Origin: Planctomyces sp.
GTDB taxonomy: Bacteria; Planctomycetota; Planctomycetia; Planctomycetales; Planctomycetaceae
Reading direction: 5' to 3'
NCBI GenBank assembly: GCA_016795105.1
Contig: JAEUIH010000014.1
Coordinates: 23,558 to 87,557 of the forward strand
Length of the DNA stretch: 64,000 nt
Shown: one piece after another, positions 18,843 to 28,537 of the stretch
Layout: the number at the start of each line of letters is the position of its first letter
Position numbering within the stretch: the first letter of the stretch is position 1
The notes under the pieces: generated by a model
Told to the model about the DNA's origin: nothing
What the model saw: only the letters and a program-made list of their open reading frames with translations
Databases searched by the model: none
Made by a program: the position numbers and the translations under genes

Positions 18843-19570
18843 ATTTTCAGTATACCGACATTTCCCGGATGATTGATCACTCGCTCCTGAAGCCCACAAT
18901 GACGGTTGATGACTTTGAGGTTGGTTGTCGGCTGGCGGTTGTTTACCAGGCGGGCAGTGTGTGTATTCAGCCGTATTATCTGAAGCGATGTGCAGAAATT
19001 CTGCACGGGAGTGGCTGTCGAGCCAGTACTGTGATTGGTTTTCCGCATGGCGGACATACGACGCAGATCAAGGAGGCAGAAGCGATCCAGGCTCTTCGGG
19101 ATGGCGGTGAAGAGCTGGACATGGTCGTGAACATCAGCAAGGTGTTAAGTGGAGACTGGGACTTTGTTCGGACAGATATCAAAGCGGTGATTGATGTAAC
19201 TCATGCCGCGGGCCAAAAGGTGAAGGTGATCTTTGAGAACTGCTATCTGAGTGATTCTCAGAAGATCCGGCTTTGTGAAATCTGCAGTGAGTTGAAGGCA
19301 GACTGGGTCAAGACATCGACAGGATATGGGACCGGCGGCGCAACGCTGGACGATCTGCGTCTGATGCGAAAGTACTCGACCCCCGAAGTTCAGGTGAAGG
19401 CTGCCGGTGGAGTTCGGGATTTGGATACGCTGCTGCAGTGCCGTGAAATAGGTGTCAGCAGAGTTGGGGCAAGTGCTACTCAGGGAATGCTGGATGAGTG
19501 TCGAAAGCGGCTGCAGCTGCCGGCGATTTCCTTTTCCGGCACTGCAGGCAGTGTGTCTCCGGGCTATTGA
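18839..19570 (+). CDS. deoC: Deoxyribose-phosphate aldolase DeoC
   Basis: A 243-residue class I aldolase that cleaves 2-deoxyribose 5-phosphate to glyceraldehyde 3-phosphate and acetaldehyde in deoxynucleoside breakdown. MIDHSLLKPTMT (~11-22) is the family N-terminal motif. The Schiff-base lysine is in WVKTSTGYG, the second active-site lysine in VKAAGGVRD, and VKVIFENCYL lies between. Length is typical. The start overlaps the NUDIX stop by four bases. Confidence 0.95.
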   Translation: MNFQYTDISRMIDHSLLKPTMTVDDFEVGCRLAVVYQAGSVCIQPYYLKRCAEILHGSGCRASTVIGFPHGGHTTQIKEAEAIQALRDGGEELDMVVNISKVLSGDWDFVRTDIKAVIDVTHAAGQKVKVIFENCYLSDSQKIRLCEICSELKADWVKTSTGYGTGGATLDDLRLMRKYSTPEVQVKAAGGVRDLDTLLQCREIGVSRVGASATQGMLDECRKRLQLPAISFSGTAGSVSPGY

Positions 19571-19587
19571 TCTTTTTGGACTGGAGC

Positions 19588-20136
19588 CTATTTTTCAAGA
19601 GTTCCTTCCATACTCTTCTTGAGTCGATCAAACTGTTCTGAGAGAACGCCGTCGACAGGCGCTGACCATTTGGAGATACCTCCTGGGACATAGCCTGTGA
19701 CGTTGTATGTGACGTCAACGACAGTTTGATCGCCGTCTTTGCGAAGTCGCACGGTCATAGAACCGTGGATCGCCTGTTCCTGAAGCGGTCCAAGACCTCC
19801 GTGCATGCGGAGTAGTTTGCCTGGTTCTGCATAGACGACTTCCATATGGCGGCAGAAGCCGCCGTCGGGCAGTTTTTCAAGAAACGCGCCTCCAGGTACC
19901 GGGTCAATGGACATATTGGCAGCATCGCCCGACCACGAATGAGCAGGATTCCACCATTTGGAAGGTTTTATCAGTGTGTCGAAGACAGTCCTGGGATCGC
20001 CGTTGACCGAGATACTCACTACAGAGGAGAAGCCTTGATCGGAGGAATCTTTGACATCGGCCGAGGATGTTCTAACGGCCGAAAGAGTTCCGATTGCAAG
20101 CAGGATCGCGATCAGAATGTTCTTGGTAGCAGGCAT
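19588..20136 (-). CDS. Exported SRPBCC-family protein
   Basis: A 182-residue protein with a signal peptide (ILIAILLAIGTLSA, cleavage near SSADV), then a START/SRPBCC-like ligand-binding fold: VVSISVNGDPRTVFDTLIKP, the sheet GGAFLEKLPDGG, EVVYAEPGKLLRMHGGLGPL and TVVDVTYNVTGYVPGG. Such folds bind hydrophobic ligands or act as polyketide-cyclase-like proteins. No catalytic residues can be assigned, and export is unusual for the family. It is convergent with deoC; the sigma-54 activator on the same strand lies 64 bases upstream. Confidence 0.8.
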   Translation of the reverse strand: MPATKNILIAILLAIGTLSAVRTSSADVKDSSDQGFSSVVSISVNGDPRTVFDTLIKPSKWWNPAHSWSGDAANMSIDPVPGGAFLEKLPDGGFCRHMEVVYAEPGKLLRMHGGLGPLQEQAIHGSMTVRLRKDGDQTVVDVTYNVTGYVPGGISKWSAPVDGVLSEQFDRLKKSMEGTLEK

Positions 20137-20199
20137 TTTGGTGCTTTCAGACAGTAGGATGTGGCGACATTCAATCTGGACGACAGGTTCACAAAGAGC

Positions 20200-21744
20200 T
20201 TATTGAGAGTTCCTGAGTGTTTCAATGTGTTTCTTGACGGTCCGCTGGTCAAGTCCAACGACGCGCGCCGTTGCTGCATAGCTCCTGTTTTTCTCAAATA
20301 CTGACGCGCAATAGAGTGAAACGAGTTCTTCCGCGGTGACGTCACCATTTCGAAATGAGTCCACGAGGTCAGTTGTGGAGTGGGACGCAGGCTGTAAGGG
20401 TCTGTAGACCTTTCTGATGAGTATGTTTCTGACGCATTGTTCGAGTTCTCGGAAATTGCCTGGCCATTGATAGTCCGGCCCGAGTTGGTGAGTGATCCAG
20501 CGAATCGTATCGGATGTCACTTCGTCGGCCGCGTCGCTGTCGGGCAGCAGGCGACGAGCGATTTGCCGGACAAGCGGAAGGAGTTGAGCCGGTTCATCTC
20601 GTATCTGTTCGATGAGCGACGGGGTCGTAATGACGTCTGAGCAGAGACGATAGTAAAGATCTTCCCGAAATCGGCCGGCAGCAAGTTCGCTGGAAAAGTC
20701 TCGATTTGTGGCAACAATCAGTTTTCCGCCAAAGCGGCGCACTTGAGTTTCTCCCAGACGCTGAAACTCGCGATTTTGAAGTACTCTTAAAAGCTTCACC
20801 TGAAGCGAAGCCGAGAGTTCACCGATTTCATCAAGGAACACGGAGTGTCCCGGTTTGCAGGATTCAAACAGACCGGTTCTTGCTGCGACAGCGCCCGTGA
20901 ATGCGCCCTTTGCATGCCCAAATAAATCAGACTCGACCAGGGTCTCTGCAAACGCCGAAATGTTTGAAACATGAAACCCCTCAGAGAAGTCTTCACGAAA
21001 TCTCCTGTGTCGAGAGTCGAAGGGAATATGCCGCGATAAGCCAATGGCGCGGGCAACGAGCTCCTTTCCTGTGCCGGAGGGTCCTGAAATCAGTGTCGTG
21101 ATTTCCTCCATTCTGTCGTAGAGAAGGAGCCCATATCGTCGGAAGTCATGAGTGAAGATTGACTGCCATATTGAGGCTCGAAGTTGTTGTATCAGAGAAG
21201 CGTTTCCCCAGATGAATTGATTGATGCAGAAGTGTGCTCGTCGGATCTGAAAGAGGCAGGCAAATGTGTGATGACATGAATAATGGGCGTCGTTTTGAAT
21301 CCCCGTGTCGTTCCAGAAGAACTGCCATTGTTTTTCAAAGTCGAGGTAGTAGTCGACGCTTGATCGGTTGGTCTGAGTGACTTCGTGACTGTGCAGAGCC
21401 TGCTCAATTGTGTTGAGGAATCGGTCGCGAAATCGGTAGTAGAGTACGACCAGGATGAGATCCTGATAGAGCCAATGATCCTTGTCGCTGAGTTTGGAAC
21501 CACTGCGTAACGACGAGGTCAAATTGTTCAGCATATTTGCAGCGATGCTGAGCGACTTACCGAGTTCGTCGTTCCCCGGCACAATGAGCCGTTCAGGATT
21601 GCTGGTCGAGATCGCAATTGGACCAGATCGCTCCAGCATCTGCCTGAGGAGACGACTGGTTTCATCCGGCTGAAACGGGTTTGCAAATGCAAACTCCGAC
21701 ACGGCCTCCGCGAAATCACGTTGAGGCTGAGTGAACAGGGACAT
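20200..21744 (-). CDS. Sigma-54-dependent transcriptional activator
   Basis: A 514-residue enhancer-binding protein. An N-terminal domain of ~220 residues has no recognised receiver or PAS motif. The AAA+ domain has Walker [17 protein letters not shown], the sigma-54 contact loop GAFTGA in [11 protein letters not shown], Walker [12 protein letters not shown] and [15 protein letters not shown] Fis-like helix-turn-helix ends the protein ([20 protein letters not shown]). The stretch between Walker A and GAFTGA ([20 protein letters not shown]) departs from the usual wording. It is divergent from the P450 operon, where a candidate -24/-12 site lies at 21922-21938, so that operon is the obvious target. 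Confidence 0.92.
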   Translation of the reverse strand: MSLFTQPQRDFAEAVSEFAFANPFQPDETSRLLRQMLERSGPIAISTSNPERLIVPGNDELGKSLSIAANMLNNLTSSLRSGSKLSDKDHWLYQDLILVVLYYRFRDRFLNTIEQALHSHEVTQTNRSSVDYYLDFEKQWQFFWNDTGIQNDAHYSCHHTFACLFQIRRAHFCINQFIWGNASLIQQLRASIWQSIFTHDFRRYGLLLYDRMEEITTLISGPSGTGKELVARAIGLSRHIPFDSRHRRFREDFSEGFHVSNISAFAETLVESDLFGHAKGAFTGAVAARTGLFESCKPGHSVFLDEIGELSASLQVKLLRVLQNREFQRLGETQVRRFGGKLIVATNRDFSSELAAGRFREDLYYRLCSDVITTPSLIEQIRDEPAQLLPLVRQIARRLLPDSDAADEVTSDTIRWITHQLGPDYQWPGNFRELEQCVRNILIRKVYRPLQPASHSTTDLVDSFRNGDVTAEELVSLYCASVFEKNRSYAATARVVGLDQRTVKKHIETLRNSQ

Positions 21745-21921
21745 TTGTTCGTCTCCTCGCGAAATCAGAAACAGGCTTTGGAACTCTGATCGGTCATGTC
21801 ACCACATGCTATTGATGATGGCATCCTATGTCATGCTTTGCGGGTCGCTTTTGATTGGGATGAGATTCTGTTTGCGACGTAAGATGTTTCTCATAAGAGA
21901 GTTGCGTGTGTACTGCCGTGT

Positions 21922-21938
21922 TCGGCATGGCAACTGCA
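21922..21938 (+). promoter_or_regulatory. Candidate sigma-54 promoter of the P450 operon
   Basis: TCGGCATGGCAACTGCA has GG (21924-21925) and GC (21936-21937) at correct -24/-12 spacing and three mismatches to YTGGCACGRNNNTTGCW. Transcription would begin near 21949, leaving a ~90-base leader to ATG 22039. It lies in the intergenic region shared with a sigma-54 activator gene and resembles the site at 11572-11589. Confidence 0.42.
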
Positions 21939-22038
21939 TTTGAGACAAATCGTGAGCCGTGTTTGGAAAAGCCTGATGATGGCCGCGTGTCGGCTGACAG
22001 GGTCCAACAGACAACATTCATCGTATGGAGTGTGTCCA

Positions 22039-23430
22039 ATGCAGTCAGAGAGTTTGTGCACAGCTCCCGAGGTCCCAGGTCATTGGCTATGGGGTAGTTT
22101 GCCGGAGTATCAGCGGGGGCGGCTCAAGTTTCTTGAGTCAGTCCGTCGGGAATTTGGAACTGCAGTTACGTACAGACTTGGAACTCATCGAGTGTTTCTG
22201 AGTTGTGAGCCGGACGTTCTGAAAGAAGTTTTAGTGACTCGGCACCGCGATTTTGGGAAATCAGCTTCCACGTTGATGCTGAAGGACTTCTTTGGTGAGA
22301 GTCTTTTGACGAGCGAAGGGGTTCGGTGGTTCGAGGATCGGCGACTGATGCAGCCAACGTTTTCAGCTGATCAGGTCCGGAAGTTTGGGTCAACGATGGT
22401 GGGTCAGTCGCTGAGTTATGCCGGCAAGCTGTCCAATGGCGAACATCGCGATGTGTTGCGTGACATGCAGGAACTCACCATGTCTATTGCAGCAGAGACC
22501 CTTTTGGGCGTCACGCTGGCGGACGAAGTGCGGTCAATTCACGAACCGCATGATCTGATTCGTTCGAGTTTTGATGCTCGTGTCGAACATCCAGTAGCGT
22601 CATTCCCCTGGCTGCCGACTCGCCAGAATCGGCGTGTCAAAGAAGCGACTCGTGAGATTCACGGCATCGTAAACGCGATCATCACCAGGCGGAGGGGAGA
22701 TCGCGTTTCGGGAGGCGATGTCCTTTCCCGGATGCTTCAGTTTCAGGAACAGAATCCTGGGCAACTTTCGGACGAGCGAATTCGAAATCAGGTGTTGACG
22801 TTTCTGTTTGCCGGACACGAAACGACGGCCAGCGTTCTGGGATGGGCATGGTACATGCTTGCTGTTCATCCCGACGTGGAGAATCGACTTTACGCGGAAC
22901 TGGATGAAGTTCTGGGAGACCGTGATCCTGAGATTCAGGATATTCCGAATCTGAATTACACGGCCCGATTCGTTCGGGAAACTCTGCGACTCTACCCGTC
23001 CGTTTACATGATGAGTCGTCGATCGCTTCGAGATTGCCAGGTAGGCGGTTTCAATATCCGTCGGGGCACAACCATCCTGATGAGTCAGTGGTTGATGCAG
23101 CGTGATGCGAGGTTCTATGAGCGTCCGTTGAGCTTTGATCCGGACCGATGGACGGCTGACTTCCAGCAGAATCTGAATCAGTTTGGCTGGTTTCCATTTG
23201 GTGCTGGCCCGCGCAAATGCATCGGTGACAGCTTTGCGATTCTGGAGACTGTCCTGGTGATTGCCACGATTGCTTCCCGTGTCAGATTCAGGCTGCAGGA
23301 AGGTCAGGCAATTGTGCCATATCCATCCGTCACGTTGCGTCCGAGTCCGGGAATTCGGGTGTTCTGCGAACAGCGTCGTGCCGATTTCGCAAAGTCCGAG
23401 AGTCAGATCCCAACCAGAGTTCAATTCTAG
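22039..23430 (+). CDS. Cytochrome P450
   Basis: A 463-residue haem monooxygenase. The I-helix oxygen-binding motif is FAGHETTAS, the K-helix ExxR is ETLRLYP, the meander region is RPLSFDPDRW and the haem-cysteine loop is FPFGAGPRKCIGDSFA. Length is that of a soluble bacterial P450, with no N-terminal anchor. Redox partners are not nearby and the substrate is unknown. A longer frame starts at 21940, but that lies before the predicted transcription start, so ATG 22039 is used. The hydrolase gene follows after 9 bases, so both form one operon. Confidence 0.95.
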   Translation: MQSESLCTAPEVPGHWLWGSLPEYQRGRLKFLESVRREFGTAVTYRLGTHRVFLSCEPDVLKEVLVTRHRDFGKSASTLMLKDFFGESLLTSEGVRWFEDRRLMQPTFSADQVRKFGSTMVGQSLSYAGKLSNGEHRDVLRDMQELTMSIAAETLLGVTLADEVRSIHEPHDLIRSSFDARVEHPVASFPWLPTRQNRRVKEATREIHGIVNAIITRRRGDRVSGGDVLSRMLQFQEQNPGQLSDERIRNQVLTFLFAGHETTASVLGWAWYMLAVHPDVENRLYAELDEVLGDRDPEIQDIPNLNYTARFVRETLRLYPSVYMMSRRSLRDCQVGGFNIRRGTTILMSQWLMQRDARFYERPLSFDPDRWTADFQQNLNQFGWFPFGAGPRKCIGDSFAILETVLVIATIASRVRFRLQEGQAIVPYPSVTLRPSPGIRVFCEQRRADFAKSESQIPTRVQF

Positions 23431-23439
23431 AAAGGCGAA

Positions 23440-24402
23440 GTGATGCACACGTTTAAAATCTCGTTCTGGAAACCTCTTCTTTTGTTTTTCAGGACTCGAA
23501 GGAGGCGATCGATGGCAACCATGTTTGGTGTCGCCATGCTGCCTTTGCTGATGCGACAAATGCTGCGACCGATTCCGGATGAACAGATGGAGGTTCGGGT
23601 CGCGATTGGGGAAGGGTCAGTTTCTGTTCGAGTGGATGTGTTTCTGCCGGAAACAGAATTGGTCGGTGACGAGAAGTCTCCGGCTGTGTTGCTGCTCCAT
23701 GGAATCGAAGGAGCGAGTCTGTGCAGGAGTCATCACTACCAGACAGCACAGTCATTGGCAGATCGGGGTTACGCTGTGTTCTTTGTTCATTATTTTGATG
23801 TGGCGAACTACGAAGACTTGTGGTTGACTCGAAGCGACGGAAGTGTAGACGTGACGCAAATCGAGTCGTTTTGTCGGAATGACTCTTCACTCTGGACGTC
23901 GGCCGTCACTTCGGTTGTCTCTGCGGTGCGGACCAGGCGTGACATTGATGATTCCAGAATCGCGCTGAATGGGAACTCACTTGGTGGATTCGTTGCGATT
24001 GCCGCGGCATCGCAACTATGTTCACATGATCAATGTGATGTGAGCGCCGTTGTAGTGAATTGGGGGGCAATGTTTGATACGACTGTTTGTCGAACGGGAT
24101 TCCCTCCGACACTGTTTGTACATGGCGAACTGGATGAAGTGATTCCGATCGAATGGGCGCGGCGTGCAGAAACGAACATCAGAGCTGTGCAGGAGGATGT
24201 TCAGTTCATTGTCATACCCGATGCCGATCATGTTGCTCGCTCCCCTGAATCTGATCGCGAGACTCTGGAATTCCTCAATCGATGCCTGTCGAGTAAGAAA
24301 CACGGGTTACAGGGAGCAGCAATTCGGCAACAGCCGGTTCAGGAAGTGATAAGTCAGCGAATGCTTCGAGAGCTGGGTTTTTCGTTTTTCGACTATCATT
24401 AG
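23440..24402 (+). CDS. Dienelactone-hydrolase-like alpha/beta hydrolase
   Basis: A 320-residue alpha/beta hydrolase. The strand-turn LLLHGIEGA, nucleophile elbow GNSLGG, acid segment HGELDEVIP and histidine in PDADHVARSP give a complete Ser-Asp-His triad. The N-terminal ~45 residues include an arginine cluster (RTRRRRSM) and a hydrophobic stretch (FGVAMLPLLMRQM) that may be a membrane anchor or signal. Downstream of the P450, it could hydrolyse an ester or lactone formed by oxygenation; this is inference from context. It is convergent with the DUF1501 gene. Confidence 0.88.
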   Translation: MMHTFKISFWKPLLLFFRTRRRRSMATMFGVAMLPLLMRQMLRPIPDEQMEVRVAIGEGSVSVRVDVFLPETELVGDEKSPAVLLLHGIEGASLCRSHHYQTAQSLADRGYAVFFVHYFDVANYEDLWLTRSDGSVDVTQIESFCRNDSSLWTSAVTSVVSAVRTRRDIDDSRIALNGNSLGGFVAIAAASQLCSHDQCDVSAVVVNWGAMFDTTVCRTGFPPTLFVHGELDEVIPIEWARRAETNIRAVQEDVQFIVIPDADHVARSPESDRETLEFLNRCLSSKKHGLQGAAIRQQPVQEVISQRMLRELGFSFFDYH

Positions 24403-24450
24403 CGGCTTAAGTTCAAGGTTTGTCCCATGGAATGGCCTTGTGAAATGACC

Positions 24451-25818
24451 TTATGAAATGATGTCATGAATGACATTTCCGGCGAGGCCGGTGAGTCGGA
24501 AGTCTCGACCGCTGTAGTGGTAAGTGAGTTTGGTGTGATCGAAGCCCAGCAGGTGCATGATAGTGGCGTGAAAATCGTGGATGTGGACGGGGTCTTCGGT
24601 GATCTTTTCGCCCATGTCATCCGTTGCGCCGTGGACGTAACCGCCTTTGACACCACCACCCGCCAACCAGCAGGTAAACGCATCTTTGTAGTGATCGCGG
24701 CCATCGACCTGTGTTTTGGGAGCAGAGGGTGTACGGCCAAATTCGGTACACCAGACGACGAGTGTTTCGTCAAGCAGTCCTCTTTGTTTGAGGTCTGTCA
24801 GGAGACCTGCGATTGCCTGATCCGTGTTGCCGCACAGTTTTTCGTAGCTCTTCATGTTCGAATGAGCATCCCAGTTTCCTCGGTCGACAATTTCGATGAA
24901 CCGTACTCCGCGTTCGCTCATGCGGCGAGCGGCAAGGCACTGCCAGCCGAAGCTCTTTCGATCGTTTCGCCCGATTCCGTAGAGAGCGAGAGTTTCGTCG
25001 GATTCGTCTGAGAAATCGAGGACTTCGGGTGCCTTCTTCTGGAGACCGGTTGCAGCGTCGAAGGAGTAGATTCTTGCAGCGAGTGTGGAGTCATGCTGGT
25101 GGGACTGCATGTGGCGCTGATTGAGTCGGCGGAGAAGATCGAGTTCCTTCTGTTGCAGAGCGGCCGTGGCAGAGTCGGGTGTCAGATTGGGGATTGGGTC
25201 GGCACCCGGAGTGATTCTGGTGCCTTGATGGCAGGCCGGCAGGAAATTGCTGTCCCATGACTGAGCTCCGGCATATGGAAGAGTCTCAGCAAAGACCACG
25301 TGTGAAGGGAGGTTTGGATTGGTGGTGCCCAGTCCGTAACTGACCCATGCACCGATTCCCGGCAGGGTTTCGGCGCGAGTGCCGGAGTGCATACTCAGCG
25401 TTGCTTCGAAGTGATCGCCTTTGTCTCCATGCATTGATCGAATCAGGCAGAGATCATCGATGCATGATCCGAGGTGTGGATAGAGGTTGCTGATGAGAGT
25501 GCCGTTCATGCCGCAACGATGATTTCCCCAGAGACTCCCGGCGAAGATTCGATCTTTGGACGCGTCTCGACCATGGAATTTCTGAAGTTCCGGTTTTGGG
25601 TCGAATCCGTCAACATGCGACGCGCCACCCGGCATGAACAGAAAGATGACTCGCGACGCCTTTGGTGCGAAGTGTGGTTGATCGGGTGCAAGAGGATTTG
25701 TTGATTCCGCTGCCGACAGTCGAGGGAGCAGCCCGAGCAGGGAGAGTCCGGAAGCAGCCTGGCCGGATTGAGCGAGCAGGCTGCGACGAGTAATTGAAGA
25801 CTTGGAGAACAGATTCAT
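24451..25818 (-). CDS. Tat-exported DUF1501 protein (pair 2)
   Basis: A 455-residue DUF1501 protein. Twin-arginine signal ITRRSLLAQSGQAASGLSLLG at ~8-28. Landmarks: VIFLFMPGGASHVDGFDPKP, DDLCLIRSMHGDKGDHFEA, GAWVSYGLGTTNPNLPSHVV, WCTEFGRTPSAPKTQ, GRDHYKDAFTCWLAGGGVKGG and DFHATIMHLLGFDH. ATG 25818 has GAGGTCCTGAC before it and is preferred to the longer frame at 25857, which would overlap the upstream partner. It lies 16 bases after the DUF1549/DUF1553 gene, so one operon is likely. Confidence 0.93.
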   Translation of the reverse strand: MNLFSKSSITRRSLLAQSGQAASGLSLLGLLPRLSAAESTNPLAPDQPHFAPKASRVIFLFMPGGASHVDGFDPKPELQKFHGRDASKDRIFAGSLWGNHRCGMNGTLISNLYPHLGSCIDDLCLIRSMHGDKGDHFEATLSMHSGTRAETLPGIGAWVSYGLGTTNPNLPSHVVFAETLPYAGAQSWDSNFLPACHQGTRITPGADPIPNLTPDSATAALQQKELDLLRRLNQRHMQSHQHDSTLAARIYSFDAATGLQKKAPEVLDFSDESDETLALYGIGRNDRKSFGWQCLAARRMSERGVRFIEIVDRGNWDAHSNMKSYEKLCGNTDQAIAGLLTDLKQRGLLDETLVVWCTEFGRTPSAPKTQVDGRDHYKDAFTCWLAGGGVKGGYVHGATDDMGEKITEDPVHIHDFHATIMHLLGFDHTKLTYHYSGRDFRLTGLAGNVIHDIIS

Positions 25819-25834
25819 GTCAGGACCTCGCTGG

Positions 25835-28063
25835 CTAATCAACATAAACAAATTCATTACTGCTCAGCAACGTTCTGGCGAGGCTTACCCAGGCCAATTG
25901 ATGAGCATCCGCATCAGGTGTACCTGAAGAGATCAGGTGCTGGCTGTATTCCTGAAGATACAGCAGACAGTCTGCGACATCTTCAGCGGTGGCTGGTCTG
26001 GAAAATGCAAGTTGCCATGCATGTTGAATTCGCAGTTCAGGATCACTCGAGTAACTGATCAGACGGTTGGCAAATCCCGTTGAAACGTCTCGAACGAACG
26101 GGCTGTTCATCATATAAAGCGCCTGCAGCGAGACTGTGCTTTCACGGCGATTTTCGGTGGTCTTGTTTGAGTCCGGGCCATCGAAGAGTGCCAGAAAAGG
26201 GTGCTTATTCAGGCGAGCTGTCATGAGGTAAACAGAACGATGGCGATGGTCAATCGTTTCGTTAAAAGGATTCCCCTGGGAGTATTTGAGCTTATCGGTC
26301 GGCTTGAATGGATGGCGACCATGGCCACCAGGTTCAAGCAGCATGCTGACATTCAGAAGATTATCGCGGAGTGTTTCTGCATCCATCCGTCGTCGAGTAA
26401 ACCGCCAGAGGCCGGTGTTGGCCTGATCGTTTGATTCATTTTCCGCATGTTCTGCGCTGGACAGCTGATATACCGATGACAGCATAATCTGACGATGCAG
26501 ATGTTTGACGGACCAGCCATTGCGAACAAAGTCTGTGGTGAGCCAGTCAAGAAGTTCAGGGTGTGAGGGTTTGGAGCCCTGAAGACCAAAGTTACTGCTG
26601 GAGGCGACAATGCCCTGACCGAAGTGGTATTGCCAGACGCGATTGACGATGACTCGGGTAGAGAGTGGGTTCGAGTCGCTGGCGAGCCAGTTTGCGAACT
26701 GAAGTCGACCGCTCTCGTTCTCCGGAATCTGCGGAAGGTCCTTCGTAATGATGCTCAGATAGCTGCGAGGGACTGTGTCACCCTTCCTGTGCAGGTCGCC
26801 GCCAATACGAATTGCGGCGTTGCCCGTCAGTGCGATTTTATCACTCACAGCCCAGGCTTCGAGTGACTCATAGTCAGCGGGCAGAGCATCGTTTTTGGTG
26901 AGAGTCGCAAAATGACTGCGATCCTTTTGGTGCTCCGTGCCGGCATGTGGATATTGAGTGTTTTCGAAGTATCCGTAGATGCCGTAGTAGTCGTTCAGTG
27001 TAATGGGATCAAATTTATGGTGATGGCAGCGTGAGCAGCCGAGAGTCAGACCGAGTGTCGACTTGCCAATCGTGTCGATAGTGTCATCAATAATCAGATT
27101 CATTTCTGCGAATGCAGAGTTACCGAAGCGTCGACTGAGAGCGATGAATCCGGTCGCGATGATGCGGTCATTGCTTCGAGGATGTGAGGGATCCTGCTTT
27201 GCCATCAGGTCGCCTGCAATCTGTTCTTTCAGGAATTCGTTCCATGGCAGGTCGCTGTTCATGGAGTTAATCACATAGTTGCGGTAGTAGCGAGCTTCGG
27301 GAATGGGAGTGTCGGTGCCGTCTCCGCTGGTGTCTGCATAGCGTGCGAGGTCAAGCCAGTGTCGTCCCCATCGTTCACCGTAAGCTGGACTGCTGAGCAA
27401 CCTATCGACGACTTGCGAGAATGCATCCGGCGCGGAGTCTGATTCGAAGGCGATCACATCTTCCGGGGTTGGAAGAAGTCCAGTCAGGTCAAGAGATGCT
27501 CGCCGAAGCAGTGTCCGTTTATCGGCAGCAGCGACTGGCTGAAGACCTCGAGCCGAGTAGCCGGCGAGAATGAAGTTGTCGATCGGTGTACGACAGAGGT
27601 CCTGCTGATTGACTACCGGAGGAGAAACATCCTGGACTGGCTGAAAAGCCCAGTGAGACTCGCCGGATGATTCTGACTGCATGGGTAGCGAGGACTCCGG
27701 CCAATGAGCACCCGTCTCAAGCCAATGTCTCAGGTCTGCGATTTCCGAGTCTGAGAGTTTCTTCTCAGGAGGCATCTGCAGTTCTTGATCTGAAGTGAGC
27801 ACACGTTCGAGAATTGCACTTGCAGCGGGATGATCTCGATTGATGACGGCGCCCAGCATACCGCCTTTTTCGAAACCCTCCCGGGTATCAAGATTCAGGC
27901 TGCCCTCAGGTGTCTGACCGGCGTGGCACTCGAGGCAGTTTGAAATCAGCAGCGGGCGAATTTTCGATTCGAAGAACTCGAATTCATCGGCAAAGCTGAG
28001 TTCCGGTGTCGAAGTGATCACAACAGTGACAGCAAATGCTGACAAGTATCGAAGAGTGTTCAT
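25835..28063 (-). CDS. Exported haem-c-motif DUF1549/DUF1553 protein (pair 2)
   Basis: A 742-residue protein with a cleavable signal (FAVTVVITSTPELSFADE). CLECH in NCLECHAGQTPEGSLNLD is the first CxxCH, SRCHHHKFDPI the second. DUF1549 is marked by [18 protein letters not shown] and YGERWGRHWLDLARYADTSG, DUF1553 by NRVWQYHFGQGIV, HPELLDWLTTDF and VSLQALYMMNSPF. The last residues, LLSSNEFVYVD, are the usual end of the family. It resembles the pair-3 protein more than pair 1 at the C-terminus. Partner of the DUF1501 protein downstream. Confidence 0.93.
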   Translation of the reverse strand: MNTLRYLSAFAVTVVITSTPELSFADEFEFFESKIRPLLISNCLECHAGQTPEGSLNLDTREGFEKGGMLGAVINRDHPAASAILERVLTSDQELQMPPEKKLSDSEIADLRHWLETGAHWPESSLPMQSESSGESHWAFQPVQDVSPPVVNQQDLCRTPIDNFILAGYSARGLQPVAAADKRTLLRRASLDLTGLLPTPEDVIAFESDSAPDAFSQVVDRLLSSPAYGERWGRHWLDLARYADTSGDGTDTPIPEARYYRNYVINSMNSDLPWNEFLKEQIAGDLMAKQDPSHPRSNDRIIATGFIALSRRFGNSAFAEMNLIIDDTIDTIGKSTLGLTLGCSRCHHHKFDPITLNDYYGIYGYFENTQYPHAGTEHQKDRSHFATLTKNDALPADYESLEAWAVSDKIALTGNAAIRIGGDLHRKGDTVPRSYLSIITKDLPQIPENESGRLQFANWLASDSNPLSTRVIVNRVWQYHFGQGIVASSSNFGLQGSKPSHPELLDWLTTDFVRNGWSVKHLHRQIMLSSVYQLSSAEHAENESNDQANTGLWRFTRRRMDAETLRDNLLNVSMLLEPGGHGRHPFKPTDKLKYSQGNPFNETIDHRHRSVYLMTARLNKHPFLALFDGPDSNKTTENRRESTVSLQALYMMNSPFVRDVSTGFANRLISYSSDPELRIQHAWQLAFSRPATAEDVADCLLYLQEYSQHLISSGTPDADAHQLAWVSLARTLLSSNEFVYVD

Positions 28064-28537
28064 GGGCGATCACTCCAGTCGGTTTGCAGAATTCAGGAAG
28101 GCCATCCGGGATGAGTAGTATCATTTCCAGATGGATGGTTTGAGGCAGGATGAACTGAGTTATGCGACATTGAGCCAGCGGATCGCAAAACCCGGATTCA
28201 CTGGTGACACTGTATCAGCGAAATTGGGCTGCTCCAATCAAATCTGGTCGGCAGAATTGGTGTTTATTCTGAATGCGAAATCGAATTCGCAGAAATCTCA
28301 CTGTCTGAATTCGCTCAGTTGTGTGCGGTCCTGAGGGGGAATTCACTGGGAGGCAAAGCGTGCTGCAGCGTCACAAGTTGAGCGGTTCCGCACACCGTTT
28401 GGGAAGATTGGTGAGAAGAAGATGGAGGAAAACGCTGATCGAATGATGAACAGGCGGTTCGGCACAGTGTGTGCAGATGAAATGTTCAGTGTGCCAAAGG
28501 CGTGACATTTGTGGTTGTTGAGTGAAAGTACAGTTCC
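28064..28537. other. Intergenic region before the CBS/UspA genes
   Basis: 474 bases between divergent genes. A candidate sigma-54 site lies at 28459-28475. A 67-codon plus-strand frame at 28131-28334 lacks a ribosome-binding site and resembles no known protein. Nothing else is recognised. Confidence 0.5.
28459..28475 (+). promoter_or_regulatory. Possible sigma-54 promoter for the CBS/UspA genes
   Basis: TCGGCACAGTGTGTGCA has GG and GC at the -24/-12 spacing, with three mismatches to the consensus. It lies 62 bases before ATG 28538. Weaker than the other two candidates because no activator gene is adjacent; chance is a real alternative. Confidence 0.28.

Noticed and set aside
22600-23559. 319-codon minus-strand frame
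   Set aside because: Antisense to the P450 and hydrolase genes, with no recognisable domain.
28131-28334. 67-codon plus-strand frame before the CBS gene
   Set aside because: No ribosome-binding site, no similarity I can recognise, and it lies in otherwise non-coding sequence.
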